DNA of 64,000 nucleotides from Enterobacter wuhouensis (GCF_004331265.1 NZ_SJOO01000014.1:17395-81394), one strand, 5' to 3'. Numbered from the stretch's first letter, positions 1 to 9,229 are shown. Numbers and translations: made by a program. Notes: generated by a model from the letters alone, not told the origin.

Positions 1-455
1 AAGCCGTCCAGCTGCTCGCGTAGCGGTGTCAGCAGGCCGTTCAGGCTCTGGCGGTTTTGTTCATCCACGCGGCGGTTGCTGTGCTCAAAAATGCGGTTCG
101 CAAGGTTTTCGAACTGCTCGCTGAGGCGCTGCTCGCTGTTGATCATCTGGCGGATTTTGTCCTCCGCATGCAGCTGGGTGGATTCAAGGCGGGTGGTGAC
201 TTCGCGGAGATCGGCCTCAAGCGAGGTGTTGATATCGCGCAGGTTGCGCAGCTCGTTGTTGAGCAATTCGCACTCGTCGCGCCAGTGGTCGCTCAGCGCA
301 AGCTGCTGCTTTGCCGCGCTTAATTCAGCGACTATCTCTTCGCGCTCTGCCAACTGGTCGGCCTTCTGCTGTGCATGCTGATAGCTGGAAATGAGCCAGC
401 CTATCGCCACGCCCGCCAGCGCAATCACCGCATAAATCAGGACTGAGATATCCAC
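1..455 (-). CDS. rmuC: RmuC, DNA recombination protein (N-terminal part only)
   Basis: The gene runs off the left edge, leaving 151 codons of the N-terminus. It starts at GTG (453-455), preceded by an AGGGGG ribosome site. The product begins VDISVLIYAVIALAGVAIGW, one membrane-anchoring helix, followed by a long heptad-rich stretch with many Gln, Glu and Leu that fits the coiled coil of RmuC. The family's PD-(D/E)XK-like nuclease domain would lie outside the window. RmuC limits recombination between inverted repeats. Neighbour udp is the same as in E. coli. The ATG-started frames on the plus strand here are shadows. Confidence 0.93.
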   Translation of the reverse strand, partial: MDISVLIYAVIALAGVAIGWLISSYQHAQQKADQLAEREEIVAELSAAKQQLALSDHWRDECELLNNELRNLRDINTSLEADLREVTTRLESTQLHAEDKIRQMINSEQRLSEQFENLANRIFEHSNRRVDEQNRQSLNGLLTPLREQLDG

Positions 456-548
456 AATGCCCCCTGCATCAACGTATTACCCGCACAAAATAGAATTGTG
501 CTGTATAAACGTCCAGTTTGAAAGGGTTTTCCTGCGAGGCGCTACGCA

Positions 549-576
549 AAAAATAAAGGCCGAACGCGTCGGCCTT
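549..576 (-). terminator. Rho-independent terminator of udp
   Basis: An 8-bp perfect stem (AAGGCCGA / TCGGCCTT, loop ACGCG) lies just after the udp stop codon. On the minus strand it is followed by a T-rich run (TTTATTTTTT). Confidence 0.85.
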
Positions 577-594
577 GTGTCTCAGAAGAGAGGA

Positions 595-1356
595 TTAGAT
601 CAGGCGACGCGCCGCTTCCACCACGATTTTCACCGCATGACTTTCAGTCTGCTTCATAGTTTCCGCGTTCGGGATCTCCTGCTGGGTACGGTTGACGATA
701 ACACCCGCCACCATACCGGCACGCAGACCCTGGCTTGCGCACATGGTCAGCAGCGTTGCTGATTCCATTTCGTAGTTCATCACGCCCATGGACTGCCACT
801 CTTCCATAGAGCCTTTGAAGCGGCTCACCACGCGGCCTGAGAAGGTGTCGTAACGTTCCTGGCCCGGGTAGAAGGTGTCGGAAGAGGCGGTTACGCCCAC
901 GTGGGTAGTTGCGCCCACGGATTTCGCGGCTTCAACCAGCGCGGTGGTGCATTCGAAGTCGGCTACCGCCGGGAACTCCATCGGTGCAAAGTGCAGGCTT
1001 GCACCGTCCAGACGGACGGACGCGGTCGTCACCAGCACGTCACCCACGTTGATGTGCGGCTGGATAGCGCCGGTCGTACCGATACGCAGGAAGGTACGAA
1101 TACCCAGCTGCGCCAGCTCTTCAACGGCAATGGAGGTTGACGGGCCACCGATGCCGGTAGAGCACACGATCACCGCTTTGCCATCCAGCTCTGCACGCCA
1201 GGTAGTGAATTCACGATGGGCTGCCAGCTTGACCGGCTTATCCATCAGCGCGGCGATCTTTTCCACACGCTCAGGATCGCCGGGGACGATAGCGAGCGTA
1301 GCCCCTTGTAAATCGTTTTTAGTGAGGCCGAGATGAAAAACATCAGACTTAGACAT
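595..1356 (-). CDS. udp: Uridine phosphorylase
   Basis: This enzyme splits uridine with phosphate into uracil and ribose-1-phosphate in the pyrimidine salvage pathway, in the cytoplasm. The 253-residue product has the usual family length and is almost identical to E. coli Udp as I remember it. It shows the nucleoside-phosphorylase phosphate-site segment (IVPGDPERV near the N-terminus), the GIGGPSTSI motif and the purine/uridine-binding EMESATLL region. The ATG at 1356 is preceded by GAGGAGT. The gene is monocistronic, with a CRP/CytR-type promoter upstream and a strong terminator downstream. Confidence 0.98.
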   Translation of the reverse strand: MSKSDVFHLGLTKNDLQGATLAIVPGDPERVEKIAALMDKPVKLAAHREFTTWRAELDGKAVIVCSTGIGGPSTSIAVEELAQLGIRTFLRIGTTGAIQPHINVGDVLVTTASVRLDGASLHFAPMEFPAVADFECTTALVEAAKSVGATTHVGVTASSDTFYPGQERYDTFSGRVVSRFKGSMEEWQSMGVMNYEMESATLLTMCASQGLRAGMVAGVIVNRTQQEIPNAETMKQTESHAVKIVVEAARRLI

Positions 1357-1402
1357 AGGGTGACTCCTCTGTGGGTCGGTTAGTCAGAAGAAGTAAAAAG
1401 GT

Positions 1403-1497
1403 ACTTTACAGAAGCGGTACGCACAATTTCGTGACACACCTCACCATGAATGAAAATGATTGCAGTTAATTTCCATAAAATAGTGATTTACATCACA
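1403..1497 (-). promoter_or_regulatory. udp promoter with two CRP sites (CytR/CRP type)
   Basis: Two CRP-like sites read AGTGATTTACATCACA (1482-1497) and CGTGACACACCTCACC (1430-1445). Their centres are 52 bp apart, the spacing of the E. coli udp CRP sites at -93.5 and -41.5. A -10 hexamer TAAAGT (minus strand, 1403-1408) then lies where a start near 1396 would need it. CytR would bind between the CRP sites. The hexamer and site positions are seen directly. CytR control is inferred from the family. Confidence 0.85.
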
Positions 1498-1616
1498 TTA
1501 ACAAGTTAAATCATGGGATGCTGCACAAAAGATAGCCCCTCCAGGGCAATGTGGGTTGTTAACCTGGTGTCTATATTTACCTTTGCGCTAATTAACTCAT
1601 TGGTACGGAGAATGCC

Positions 1617-2423
1617 ATGACTGAAAAAACTGGTTTTGCACCTGCTGCAGCCCCGCATGCTTCAACCATCGTTTCAACCCCTGAAGAAGCCATTACCGCG
1701 GGTGAGACGTCCATCCCCTCTCAGGGGGAAAATATGCCTGCTTACCACGCGCGGCCAAAATCGGCAGACGGCCCGCTGCCTATCGTTATTGTGGTTCAGG
1801 AGATTTTTGGCGTTCACGAACATATTCGCGACCTCTGCCGCCGTCTGGCGCTGGAAGGTTATCTGGCCGTTGCGCCTGAGCTCTATTTCCGTCAGGGCGA
1901 TCCGAACGATTACAGCGATATCCCTACGCTGTTCAGTAACCTGGTGAGCAAAGTTCCGGACGCGCAGGTGCTGGCCGACCTCGACCACGTTGCCAGCTGG
2001 GCGGCGCGCAACGGCGGCGATCCGCACCGTCTGATGATCACTGGCTTCTGCTGGGGCGGGCGCATTAGCTGGCTTTACGCCGCGCATAACCCGCAGCTGA
2101 AGGCTGCCGTGGCCTGGTACGGCAAGCTGGTGGGCGAAAAAACGCTGAATTCACCGAAGCATCCCGTTGATATCGCAACGGATTTAAATGCGCCGGTGTT
2201 AGGGCTGTACGGTGGGCAAGACACTGGCATTCCGCTTGATACGGTTGAGACCATGCGCCATGCGCTGCGTGCGGCAAACGCGAAGGCGGAGATTGTGGTC
2301 TACCCGGAAGCCGGGCACGCGTTTAACGCCGATTATCGTCCGAGCTATCACGCAGAATCAGCCACAGATGGCTGGCAGCGGATGCTGGCGTGGTTTAGCC
2401 AGTACGGCGGAAAGAAAGCATAA
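1617..2423 (+). CDS. dlhH: Dienelactone hydrolase family protein
   Basis: This 268-residue cytoplasmic alpha/beta-hydrolase is the orthologue of E. coli YsgA/DlhH. The catalytic triad of the family is visible: Cys145 in GFCWGG, Asp202 in GGQD and His234 in EAGHAF. Carboxymethylenebutenolidase activity is the family's defining reaction, but no aromatic-degradation genes surround it here, so the physiological substrate is unknown. It is transcribed divergently from udp and shares its intergenic region. A REP-type palindrome lies between its end and the convergent metE. Confidence 0.93.
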   Translation: MTEKTGFAPAAAPHASTIVSTPEEAITAGETSIPSQGENMPAYHARPKSADGPLPIVIVVQEIFGVHEHIRDLCRRLALEGYLAVAPELYFRQGDPNDYSDIPTLFSNLVSKVPDAQVLADLDHVASWAARNGGDPHRLMITGFCWGGRISWLYAAHNPQLKAAVAWYGKLVGEKTLNSPKHPVDIATDLNAPVLGLYGGQDTGIPLDTVETMRHALRAANAKAEIVVYPEAGHAFNADYRPSYHAESATDGWQRMLAWFSQYGGKKA

Positions 2424-2432
2424 AGCAAAAAA

Positions 2433-2460
2433 GCCCGGTGGCGGCTACACCTTACCGGGC
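2433..2460. repeat. REP-type palindromic unit between dlhH and metE
   Basis: A 28-bp imperfect palindrome with GCCCGGTGG and TTACCGGGC arms. The same motif recurs near 14.3, 17.9, 21.8, 48.8 and 53.9 kb. It sits between two convergent genes, the usual place for REP units. Confidence 0.88.
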
Positions 2461-2472
2461 AATCCAGCATCA

Positions 2473-4734
2473 CTACGCCTGACGCAAATTCTGCGCCGCC
2501 TTCACCATGTTCGCCAGCGCCGCGCGCGTCTCCGGCCAGCCGCGCGTTTTGAGGCCGCAGTCCGGGTTCACCCACAGGCGCTCTGCCGGGATACGCTGGG
2601 CCGCTTTTTGCAGCAGGGCTTCAATCCACTCCACGCTCGGCACGTTCGGAGAGTGAATGTCATACACGCCCGGCCCAATTTCGTTCGGGTAGTCGAACTC
2701 CTCAAACGACTCCAGCAGCTCCATGTCTGAACGCGAGGTCTCGATGGTGATCACGTCCGCATCCAGCGCGGCAATCGAATCCATGATGTCGTTAAATTCG
2801 CAGTAGCACATGTGGGTGTGGATCTGGGTATCGTCCTTTGCCACTGCGGCGTTGATGCGGAACGCTTCCACGCCCCACTGCAGGTAGGCATCCCAGTCGC
2901 TGCGGCGCAGCGGCAGGCCTTCGCGCAGCGCAGGCTCGTCAATCTGAATGATGCCAATGCCCGCCGCCTCCAGATCCGCCACTTCATCACGCAGCGCCAG
3001 CGCAATCTGTTTGGCGATGGTCTCTCGGGTTACGTCTTCACGCGGGAAGGACCAGCAGAGAATGGTCACCGGACCGGTCAGCATCCCTTTCACCGGCTTG
3101 TCGGTCAGGGATTGGGCATACTTCGCCCACTCAACGGTGATCGGTTCCGGACGGCTGACGTCGCCGATCACCACCGGTGGCTTCACGCAGCGGGAGCCGT
3201 AGCTCTGCACCCAGCCGTTCTGGGTAAAGACGAAGCCGTCCAGATGCTCGCCAAAATATTCCACCATGTCGTTACGCTCGGCCTCGCCGTGCACCAGCAC
3301 GTCCAGCCCCAGGCGCTCCTGTTCAATAATCGCCTGCTTGATGTGCTCCGCGATGCCGGTGCGGTAGTTGTTCGCATCCAGGTTGCCCTTCTTGAAGTCC
3401 AGACGCAGGCCGCGAATTTCAGTGGTTTGCGGGAAAGAACCAATTGTGGTGGTCGGCCATGCCGGTAGATTGAAACGGGCGCGCTGGGCTTCGGCGCGTA
3501 CTTCATACGGGCTCTGACGCTGGCTATCCTGAGCGGTGATGCCCGCCAGGCGTTTCTCCACCGCCGGATTATGTACGCGAGTAGAGTGGCGACGCGCCTG
3601 GATCGGGGCGCTCCATTCGGCGATCGCCGTCGTGTCGCCGCCGTTCAGCGCGTCGCGCAGCAGCGTCAGCTCTTCACATTTTTGCAGCGCGAACGCGAAC
3701 CAGCTTTTCACCTCTGCATCAAGACGGGTCTCCACGCTCAGATCGATCGGGCTGTGCAGCAGCGAGCAGGATGAGGCTACCCACAGCTCACGTTTGCCGA
3801 CGATGTCTTTGATTTGTGCGTATTTCTCGGTCAGATCGGCACGCCAGACGTTACGACCGTTGACCAGCCCCGCAGAAAGCAGCCAGTCCGCTGGCAGACG
3901 CCTGTGCAGCTCGTTAACATCATCTTTCCCGTGGACCAGGTCAACGTGCAGACCCTGCACCGGCAGCGCGGTGATGGTCTTCAGGTTAGGCGTCACGCCT
4001 TCGAAATAGGTGGTCAGCAGGAGTTTTACCTGACCGACAAGCGCGTCATACGCCGGTTTGAAGGCATCGAGCCACGCCTGCGGCAGCTCGAGCACCAGCG
4101 CCGGTTCGTCGATTTGTACCCACTGAATGCCGCGTTTGCCCAGCTCAATCAGCACCTGTTTGTAGACCGGCAAAATATCGTTCAGCAGGCTGAGGCGGTC
4201 GAACTGTTCGCCCTTCACTTTACCCAGCCACAGATAGGTTACCGGCCCCAGCAGGACGGGCTTCACCTGATGACCCAGCGCCAGCGCTTCGTCTACTTCG
4301 TCCAGCAGCTGCGTCCAGGTCAGCCTGAACTCCTGACCTTTTACGAATTCCGGCACCATATAGTGATAGTTGGTGTTGAACCACTTGGTCATTTCCGCCG
4401 CTGCCGCAGGCTCACCCGTTGGCGCACGGCCGCGGCCGATGCGGAACAGGGTATCGATATCTACCGATCCATCTTTGTTCTGATGACGAGCCGGCACGTT
4501 GCCAAGCAGCAGGCTGGTCGTCAGAACATGGTCGTACCAGGCGAAATCGCCCACCGGCAGCAGGTCAATGCCCGCCTGTTTTTGCTGCTCCCAGTGGCCG
4601 GCGCGCAGCTCGCGCCCCACCGCCAGCAGCTCTTCACGGGTGGCGTTGCCTGCCCAGTAGCTTTCTTGCGCTTTTTTCAGCTCGCGACGCAGGCCAACGC
4701 GAGGGAAACCGAGAGTGTGATTGCGGATTGTCAT
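2473..4734 (-). CDS. metE: Cobalamin-independent methionine synthase
   Basis: MetE makes methionine by transferring the methyl group of 5-methyltetrahydropteroyl-triglutamate to homocysteine without B12. At 753 residues it has the exact length of E. coli MetE, and the catalytic zinc ligands fall at the same numbers: His641 and Cys643 in THMCYCEFND, Glu665, and Cys726 in NPDCGLKTRGW. The N-terminal half is the non-catalytic duplicated barrel. The start ATG at 4734 follows AAGGGGT. It diverges from its activator gene metR, and the shared region carries met boxes for the MetJ repressor. Confidence 0.99.
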   Translation of the reverse strand: MTIRNHTLGFPRVGLRRELKKAQESYWAGNATREELLAVGRELRAGHWEQQKQAGIDLLPVGDFAWYDHVLTTSLLLGNVPARHQNKDGSVDIDTLFRIGRGRAPTGEPAAAAEMTKWFNTNYHYMVPEFVKGQEFRLTWTQLLDEVDEALALGHQVKPVLLGPVTYLWLGKVKGEQFDRLSLLNDILPVYKQVLIELGKRGIQWVQIDEPALVLELPQAWLDAFKPAYDALVGQVKLLLTTYFEGVTPNLKTITALPVQGLHVDLVHGKDDVNELHRRLPADWLLSAGLVNGRNVWRADLTEKYAQIKDIVGKRELWVASSCSLLHSPIDLSVETRLDAEVKSWFAFALQKCEELTLLRDALNGGDTTAIAEWSAPIQARRHSTRVHNPAVEKRLAGITAQDSQRQSPYEVRAEAQRARFNLPAWPTTTIGSFPQTTEIRGLRLDFKKGNLDANNYRTGIAEHIKQAIIEQERLGLDVLVHGEAERNDMVEYFGEHLDGFVFTQNGWVQSYGSRCVKPPVVIGDVSRPEPITVEWAKYAQSLTDKPVKGMLTGPVTILCWSFPREDVTRETIAKQIALALRDEVADLEAAGIGIIQIDEPALREGLPLRRSDWDAYLQWGVEAFRINAAVAKDDTQIHTHMCYCEFNDIMDSIAALDADVITIETSRSDMELLESFEEFDYPNEIGPGVYDIHSPNVPSVEWIEALLQKAAQRIPAERLWVNPDCGLKTRGWPETRAALANMVKAAQNLRQA

Positions 4735-4763
4735 GGTGTACCCCTTGGAGAAATTCGTTATTT

Positions 4764-4851
4764 AGACGTCCAGATGTTTACACATCTATAATTGGCAGGT
4801 ACTGTATATTCCTCAAGCGCAATATGTTCATGGCGAAGTGAAGGACTTTCA
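4764..4851. promoter_or_regulatory. metE-metR control region: three tandem met boxes and a MetR site
   Basis: Three adjacent 8-bp MetJ boxes are visible: AGACGTCC (4764-4771), AGATGTTT (4772-4779) and ACACATCT (4780-4787). A perfect MetR-type dyad TGAA-N5-TTCA occupies 4839-4851 and overlaps the metR ribosome site and start codon. A TATAAT hexamer (4787-4792) could be the metR -10, with the met boxes covering its -35. On the other strand TATAGA (4785-4790) could serve metE. Sites are seen directly. Promoter assignments are tentative. Confidence 0.8.
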
Positions 4852-5804
4852 TGATCGAGATTAAACACCTGAAAACGCTACAAGCGTTGCGGAACTGCGG
4901 TTCGCTCGCGGCCGCTGCGGCCACGCTGCACCAGACGCAGTCCGCCCTTTCTCACCAGTTCAGCGATCTGGAACAACGCCTCGGCTTTCGTCTTTTTGTG
5001 CGCAAGAGTCAGCCCCTGCGCTTTACGCCGCAGGGCGAGATCCTGCTGCAGCTGGCCAATCAGGTGCTGCCGCAGATCGCCAGCGCGCTGCAGTCCTGCA
5101 ACGAGCCGCAGCAGACCACGCTTCGCATCGCCATTGAATGCCACAGCTGCATTCAGTGGCTGACCCCCGCGCTTGAGAACTTCCGCCAGAAGTGGCCGCA
5201 GGTGGAGATGGACTTTAAATCCGGCGTGACCTTTGACCCACAGCCGTCGCTCCAGCAGGGCGAACTGGATTTGGTGATGACATCGGATATTCTGCCGCGC
5301 AGCGGCCTGCACTATTCGCCGATGTTTGATTTCGAAGTGCGCCTGGTGCTGGCGCCGGATCATCCGCTGGCGAGCAAAACGCGCATCACGCCGGAAGACC
5401 TGGCGACGGAAACGCTGCTGATTTACCCGGTGCAGCGCAGCCGTCTGGATATCTGGCGTCACTTCCTGCAGCCCGCAGGCATTAGCCCACAGCTGAAAAG
5501 CGTGGATAACACCCTGCTGCTGATTCAGATGGTAGCGGCCAGAATGGGCATCGCGGCGCTGCCGCATTGGGTAGTAGAAAGTTTTGAACGCCAGGGTCTG
5601 GTGGTCACCAAAACCCTGGGCGATGGACTGTGGAGCCGGCTGTACTCCGCCGTGCGCGACGGCGAGCAGCGTCAGCCGGTAACGGAGGCGTTTATTCGCT
5701 CAGCGCGGAACCACGCGTGCGACCATCTTCCGTTTGTGCGGAGCGCGGAGCGACCCACCGGCGATGTACCCACAGCGAAGCCAGGATCACCGCTCCCCCA
5801 ATAA
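4851..5804 (+). CDS. metR: LysR-type activator of methionine genes, MetR
   Basis: MetR activates metE (and elsewhere metA, metF, metH, glyA) with homocysteine as co-inducer. The 317-residue product matches the E. coli length. Residues 1-60 form the winged helix-turn-helix (LAAAAATLHQTQSALSHQF), and the rest is the LysR ligand-binding fold. Its start is embedded in a TGAA-N5-TTCA dyad, so autoregulation at translation-start proximity is plausible. Its last 113 bases are also coding for bioP on the opposite strand. Both products have family-typical ends, so the overlap appears real. Confidence 0.98.
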   Translation: MIEIKHLKTLQALRNCGSLAAAAATLHQTQSALSHQFSDLEQRLGFRLFVRKSQPLRFTPQGEILLQLANQVLPQIASALQSCNEPQQTTLRIAIECHSCIQWLTPALENFRQKWPQVEMDFKSGVTFDPQPSLQQGELDLVMTSDILPRSGLHYSPMFDFEVRLVLAPDHPLASKTRITPEDLATETLLIYPVQRSRLDIWRHFLQPAGISPQLKSVDNTLLLIQMVAARMGIAALPHWVVESFERQGLVVTKTLGDGLWSRLYSAVRDGEQRQPVTEAFIRSARNHACDHLPFVRSAERPTGDVPTAKPGSPLPQ

Positions 5805-6591
5805 GGAAGCTCGGCCAGTGCGGCTGCTCCTGCCAGATGGCGAGGTTAACCAGCAGCCCGGCAGGCACATGCACGTTGTTCATGATCCCCAGCGTACCGG
5901 CGTCTACCTGCGTAGCGCCGTAGTTCCACATGAAGTATCCCAGCCCTGAGGCCACCACGCCCAGCCAGACCAGAACGCCCCACTGCACGGGGGTGGTCGG
6001 CAGCTTCTGCGGGTTACCGAGCATAAACCACGCCGCCACCGCGACTATCGCCGCGCCCATATAGAACCACGCAAACGCGTTGTGCTGCGGCATCGGGCGG
6101 GTCTCCATCAGGCGCTTATAGCCCACCATGCCGATGGCAAAGCTGATATTGGCGAGCTGAACGAACATCAGCCCGGTCCAGAAGTGATCGCTGACTTTGT
6201 CGTAGCGGATAATCGCCGCCCCCACCACCGCCAGCGCGGCGCTAAGCAGGTATCCCCAGCGCAGGCGGCGCTTGCTGAGCAGATCGTAAATCAGCGTGAT
6301 ATAGAGCGGCGTCAGCACGGTGAACAGCAGGAATTCAGAGACGGAGAGGTAGACGTAGGCGCGGAAGCTGAACAGGTACATGATGCCGAGCTGCATCGCG
6401 CCCACCAGCATATAGAGCAGGATCGTTTTCAGCGATTGCCCGCGCGTGCGCAGGAACGGCAGGAACACCAGCGCCGCCAGCCCCACGCGCATCAGCACCG
6501 AGAAGTAGCTGTCGACCGAACCGGCAAGGTATTCGCCAATCAGGCTAAAGGAGAAGGCCCACAGGATAGTGGTGATAATGAGTAGCGCCAC
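5692..6591 (-). CDS. bioP: Biotin transporter BioP (YigM), DMT superfamily
   Basis: The 299-residue inner-membrane protein has about ten hydrophobic helices in two EamA repeats and is the orthologue of E. coli YigM, a biotin importer. Start is GTG at 6591 (VALLIITTILWAF), as the E. coli product begins MALLIITTILWAF. The C-terminal 37 codons overlap the end of metR in antiparallel orientation. I looked for a BirA operator upstream and did not find a convincing one. Confidence 0.93.
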   Translation of the reverse strand: MALLIITTILWAFSFSLIGEYLAGSVDSYFSVLMRVGLAALVFLPFLRTRGQSLKTILLYMLVGAMQLGIMYLFSFRAYVYLSVSEFLLFTVLTPLYITLIYDLLSKRRLRWGYLLSAALAVVGAAIIRYDKVSDHFWTGLMFVQLANISFAIGMVGYKRLMETRPMPQHNAFAWFYMGAAIVAVAAWFMLGNPQKLPTTPVQWGVLVWLGVVASGLGYFMWNYGATQVDAGTLGIMNNVHVPAGLLVNLAIWQEQPHWPSFLIGGAVILASLWVHRRWVAPRSAQTEDGRTRGSALSE

Positions 6592-6673
6592 AATGCTTGT
6601 CTCTCAGAAAGAAGGACAGGCATTGTAGCGAACTCTTCAGTTGACAACTGAGCAATAAACAATCAAATGAAGA

Positions 6674-7474
6674 TTATTCAAGGAACAGCTTGCGCAGGTA
6701 CTTAGGCACCGCGTTATCGCCGTTGGTGCCGATCACTTCCAGCTCCGGGTGCAGGTCTTTCAGGCGCTGGTGCGCGTTCTGCATGATGCAGCCTTTACCC
6801 GCCATGGAGAGCATCTCGGCATCGTTCATGCCGTCGCCGAAAGCGATACAGTCTTTCAGCTCAAAGCCCAGACGTTTCGCGACGGCTTCCAGCGCGTGGC
6901 CTTTGGACACGCCGCCGGCCATCACTTCCAGACAGGTCAGCGTGGAGAAGCTCACGTTCACGCGGTCGCCCCAGCGGGCGTTGATCGCCTGCTCCAGCGG
7001 CAGCAGTTCTTCATGGCTTTCGCAGGTGAAGAACACCTTGCTGATCCCTTCCGGCTCCAGCAGGCCCGGCTCGTACAGGGAGTAGTTAAACACCGCTTCC
7101 TTGAAGAAACGCATTTCGTCCGGGCGGTGACGGTTCATAAACCAGTCGTCGTCGCGGTAAACGTTGGTGACGATATTCGGGTTATTGTGCACCACGCCGA
7201 ACAGATCGGCGGCGATGTCGCGATCCAGGTTGTGGGTGAAGATCAGGTTGCCATCGGTATCGTGCACGCGCGCCCCGTTGGAGGTGATCATGTACGATTT
7301 GATTTCCAGATTATCGCGGATCTGCCCCACGTCCACGTGGTGGCGGCCGGTAGCGAACACGAAGTTCACGCCACGGGCAGTCAGGAGTTTTAAGGTCTCT
7401 TTCGCGTAAGGCGACAGGGTGTGGTCGGGGGAAAGCAGCGTGCCATCTAAATCAGATGCAACAACCTGGTACAT
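6674..7474 (-). CDS. yigL: HAD-family sugar/pyridoxal phosphate phosphatase YigL
   Basis: A 266-residue cytoplasmic HAD phosphatase of the Cof (type IIB cap) subfamily. Motif I is DLDGTLL close to the N-terminus (nucleophile and acid/base Asp) and motif IV is FGDGMNDAEML. In E. coli YigL dephosphorylates pyridoxal phosphate and sugar phosphates, and its mRNA is stabilised by SgrS during glucose-phosphate stress. The start at 7474 is chosen because it gives the E. coli length and has AGAGG upstream. The frame stays open further upstream but without similarity. pldB lies 31 bp upstream in the same direction. Confidence 0.95.
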   Translation of the reverse strand: MYQVVASDLDGTLLSPDHTLSPYAKETLKLLTARGVNFVFATGRHHVDVGQIRDNLEIKSYMITSNGARVHDTDGNLIFTHNLDRDIAADLFGVVHNNPNIVTNVYRDDDWFMNRHRPDEMRFFKEAVFNYSLYEPGLLEPEGISKVFFTCESHEELLPLEQAINARWGDRVNVSFSTLTCLEVMAGGVSKGHALEAVAKRLGFELKDCIAFGDGMNDAEMLSMAGKGCIMQNAHQRLKDLHPELEVIGTNGDNAVPKYLRKLFLE

Positions 7475-7505
7475 AGGGATTTCAACCTCTGGTGGAAAAC
7501 AATAA

Positions 7506-8498
7506 TCAGTTATGCCGGTCGAAAAACTCGACGATGGCGTTGAGCGCGACTGAGCGCATGGCGTCCTTTTCAAAAAGGATCTCATGGTACGCGCCGTTGA
7601 TGACCAGCGGTTTACCCCCTTCGCAGGGGTGACCGGCGGCAGCGCGCAGTTCGCAATAGCGGTCGTGCATGCGGTTATCCACCACACGCTCTTCTTCCGC
7701 CTGAATCAGGAGCGTCGGCGTGTCATCATCACCGACCCCGGCAAGCACCTGCTCACCGGCCAGAATGCCTTCCCGCACCCAGTGCCAGGTGGGGCCACCG
7801 ACGCGCAGGCGCGGCTCATCGGCGTAAAAACGCAGGTTACGGCGATAGCGCTGCCGGCTGTGGGTCAGGACGTTGATGGCAAACGGCAGCGCGCGCCAGC
7901 GTCCTGTGCCGATGGCATAGCCTTCGCGAATGCGCTGATGGCCCTCAGCCCAGTCGAGAAGATGGCGTACCATCCAGTCCGGAAAACGTATAACGATGCC
8001 GTACATCGGCGCGGTGAGCGCAATGGCATCGCACTGGTGCGCGTGGCGCTGTAAAAACAGCGTGGAGATCGCCCCGCCCATGGAGTGGGCAAGTATATAC
8101 CGCCTGCGCCACGGCCCGGGCTGCACTTCCTGTTGCCAGAAGGCGGCAAGGTCATCGACGTAATCGCTGAAGTTATCCACGTGCCCACGGTGCGTATCCG
8201 GCAGCATACGACCTGACAGCCCCTGCCCACGGTGGTCGATAATCAGCACGTCGAACCCCATATGGACCAGGTCGTAGGCCAGCTCAGCGTATTTAACGTA
8301 GCTTTCGATACGCCCAGGGCAGACGACGATCACCCGATCGTTTTTCTCATTTCGGAAACGAACGAAGCGCACCGGGATGCCCCCGACGCCCGTAAACTCA
8401 TCTTCCTCACGCTGCCGCCAGAAATCGGTCAGCGGCCCCATAGAGAAAGCAGCAAAAGCGTTTTCTCGTGTTTCCCAGTCCTTTTTCTGCTGAAACAT
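7506..8498 (-). CDS. pldB: Lysophospholipase L2
   Basis: A 330-residue alpha/beta-hydrolase that removes the remaining acyl chain of lysophospholipids at the inner membrane. The nucleophile elbow is HSMGG, a DHRGQG segment precedes it, and the catalytic His is in GAYHEILFE near the C-terminus. The ATG at 8498 (MFQQKKDW) is used as in E. coli. An in-frame GTG at 8513 would add five residues. The product ends about ten residues earlier than the E. coli protein. It is probably co-transcribed with yigL, as in E. coli. Confidence 0.95.
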   Translation of the reverse strand: MFQQKKDWETRENAFAAFSMGPLTDFWRQREEDEFTGVGGIPVRFVRFRNEKNDRVIVVCPGRIESYVKYAELAYDLVHMGFDVLIIDHRGQGLSGRMLPDTHRGHVDNFSDYVDDLAAFWQQEVQPGPWRRRYILAHSMGGAISTLFLQRHAHQCDAIALTAPMYGIVIRFPDWMVRHLLDWAEGHQRIREGYAIGTGRWRALPFAINVLTHSRQRYRRNLRFYADEPRLRVGGPTWHWVREGILAGEQVLAGVGDDDTPTLLIQAEEERVVDNRMHDRYCELRAAAGHPCEGGKPLVINGAYHEILFEKDAMRSVALNAIVEFFDRHN

Positions 8499-8608
8499 TG
8501 GGTTTCCACTCACGTAATCCAGGGAATATCGTTTTTTTCTTCACCGGTCACAAAATGACTCAACAATAGCGTATTGTGGCATAAAAATAGACGGTTCGGG
8601 AGTTTCAA

Positions 8609-9229
8609 ATGACCTTCGAGTGGTGGTTCGCCTACCTGCTGACATCCATTATCCTCAGCCTTTCACCAGGCTCGGGTGCAATCAATACGATGACTACCTC
8701 CATCAACCACGGCTATCGCGGTGCGGCGGCGTCGATCGCCGGACTGCAGACCGGGCTGGGCATTCACATTGTGCTGGTCGGGATTGGTCTGGGAACGCTG
8801 TTCTCACGCTCGGTGCTGGCCTTTGAGGTGCTGAAATGGGCCGGTGCGGCGTATCTGATTTGGCTGGGTATTCAGCAGTGGCGCGCGGCAGGCTCGATTG
8901 ACCTGAATACGCTCTCCCGGACGCAAACGCGCGGCCATCTGTTTAAACGCGCGGTGTTCGTGAACCTGACCAACCCGAAAAGTATCGTCTTCCTGGCCGC
9001 ACTGTTCCCGCAGTTTATCGTGCCGAACCAGCCGCAGGTGATGCAGTACGTGGTGCTGGGCGCGACCACCATTATCGTCGATATTATCGTAATGATTGGC
9101 TACGCGACGCTGGCGCAGCGGATTGCGGCGTGGATTAAAGGGCCTAAGCAGATGAAGGCCCTGAATAAAATCTTTGGTTCGCTGTTTATGCTGGTTGGCG
9201 CGCTGCTTGCGTCAGCGCGTCATGCTTAG
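8609..9229 (+). CDS. rhtB: Homoserine/homoserine lactone exporter RhtB
   Basis: A 206-residue inner-membrane protein of the LysE/RhtB family with about six helices and the family signature SPGSGAINTM in the first loop. RhtB exports homoserine and homoserine lactone. It diverges from pldB. Its 3' end overlaps that of rhtC by 4 bp in tail-to-tail orientation, the same arrangement as E. coli. Confidence 0.97.
   Translation: MTFEWWFAYLLTSIILSLSPGSGAINTMTTSINHGYRGAAASIAGLQTGLGIHIVLVGIGLGTLFSRSVLAFEVLKWAGAAYLIWLGIQQWRAAGSIDLNTLSRTQTRGHLFKRAVFVNLTNPKSIVFLAALFPQFIVPNQPQVMQYVVLGATTIIVDIIVMIGYATLAQRIAAWIKGPKQMKALNKIFGSLFMLVGALLASARHA

Noticed and set aside
6600..6660. BirA operator upstream of bioP
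   Set aside because: TTGTAGCGA and AGTTGACAA resemble half-sites but are only 7 bp apart, while BirA operators need about 14-16 bp between halves.
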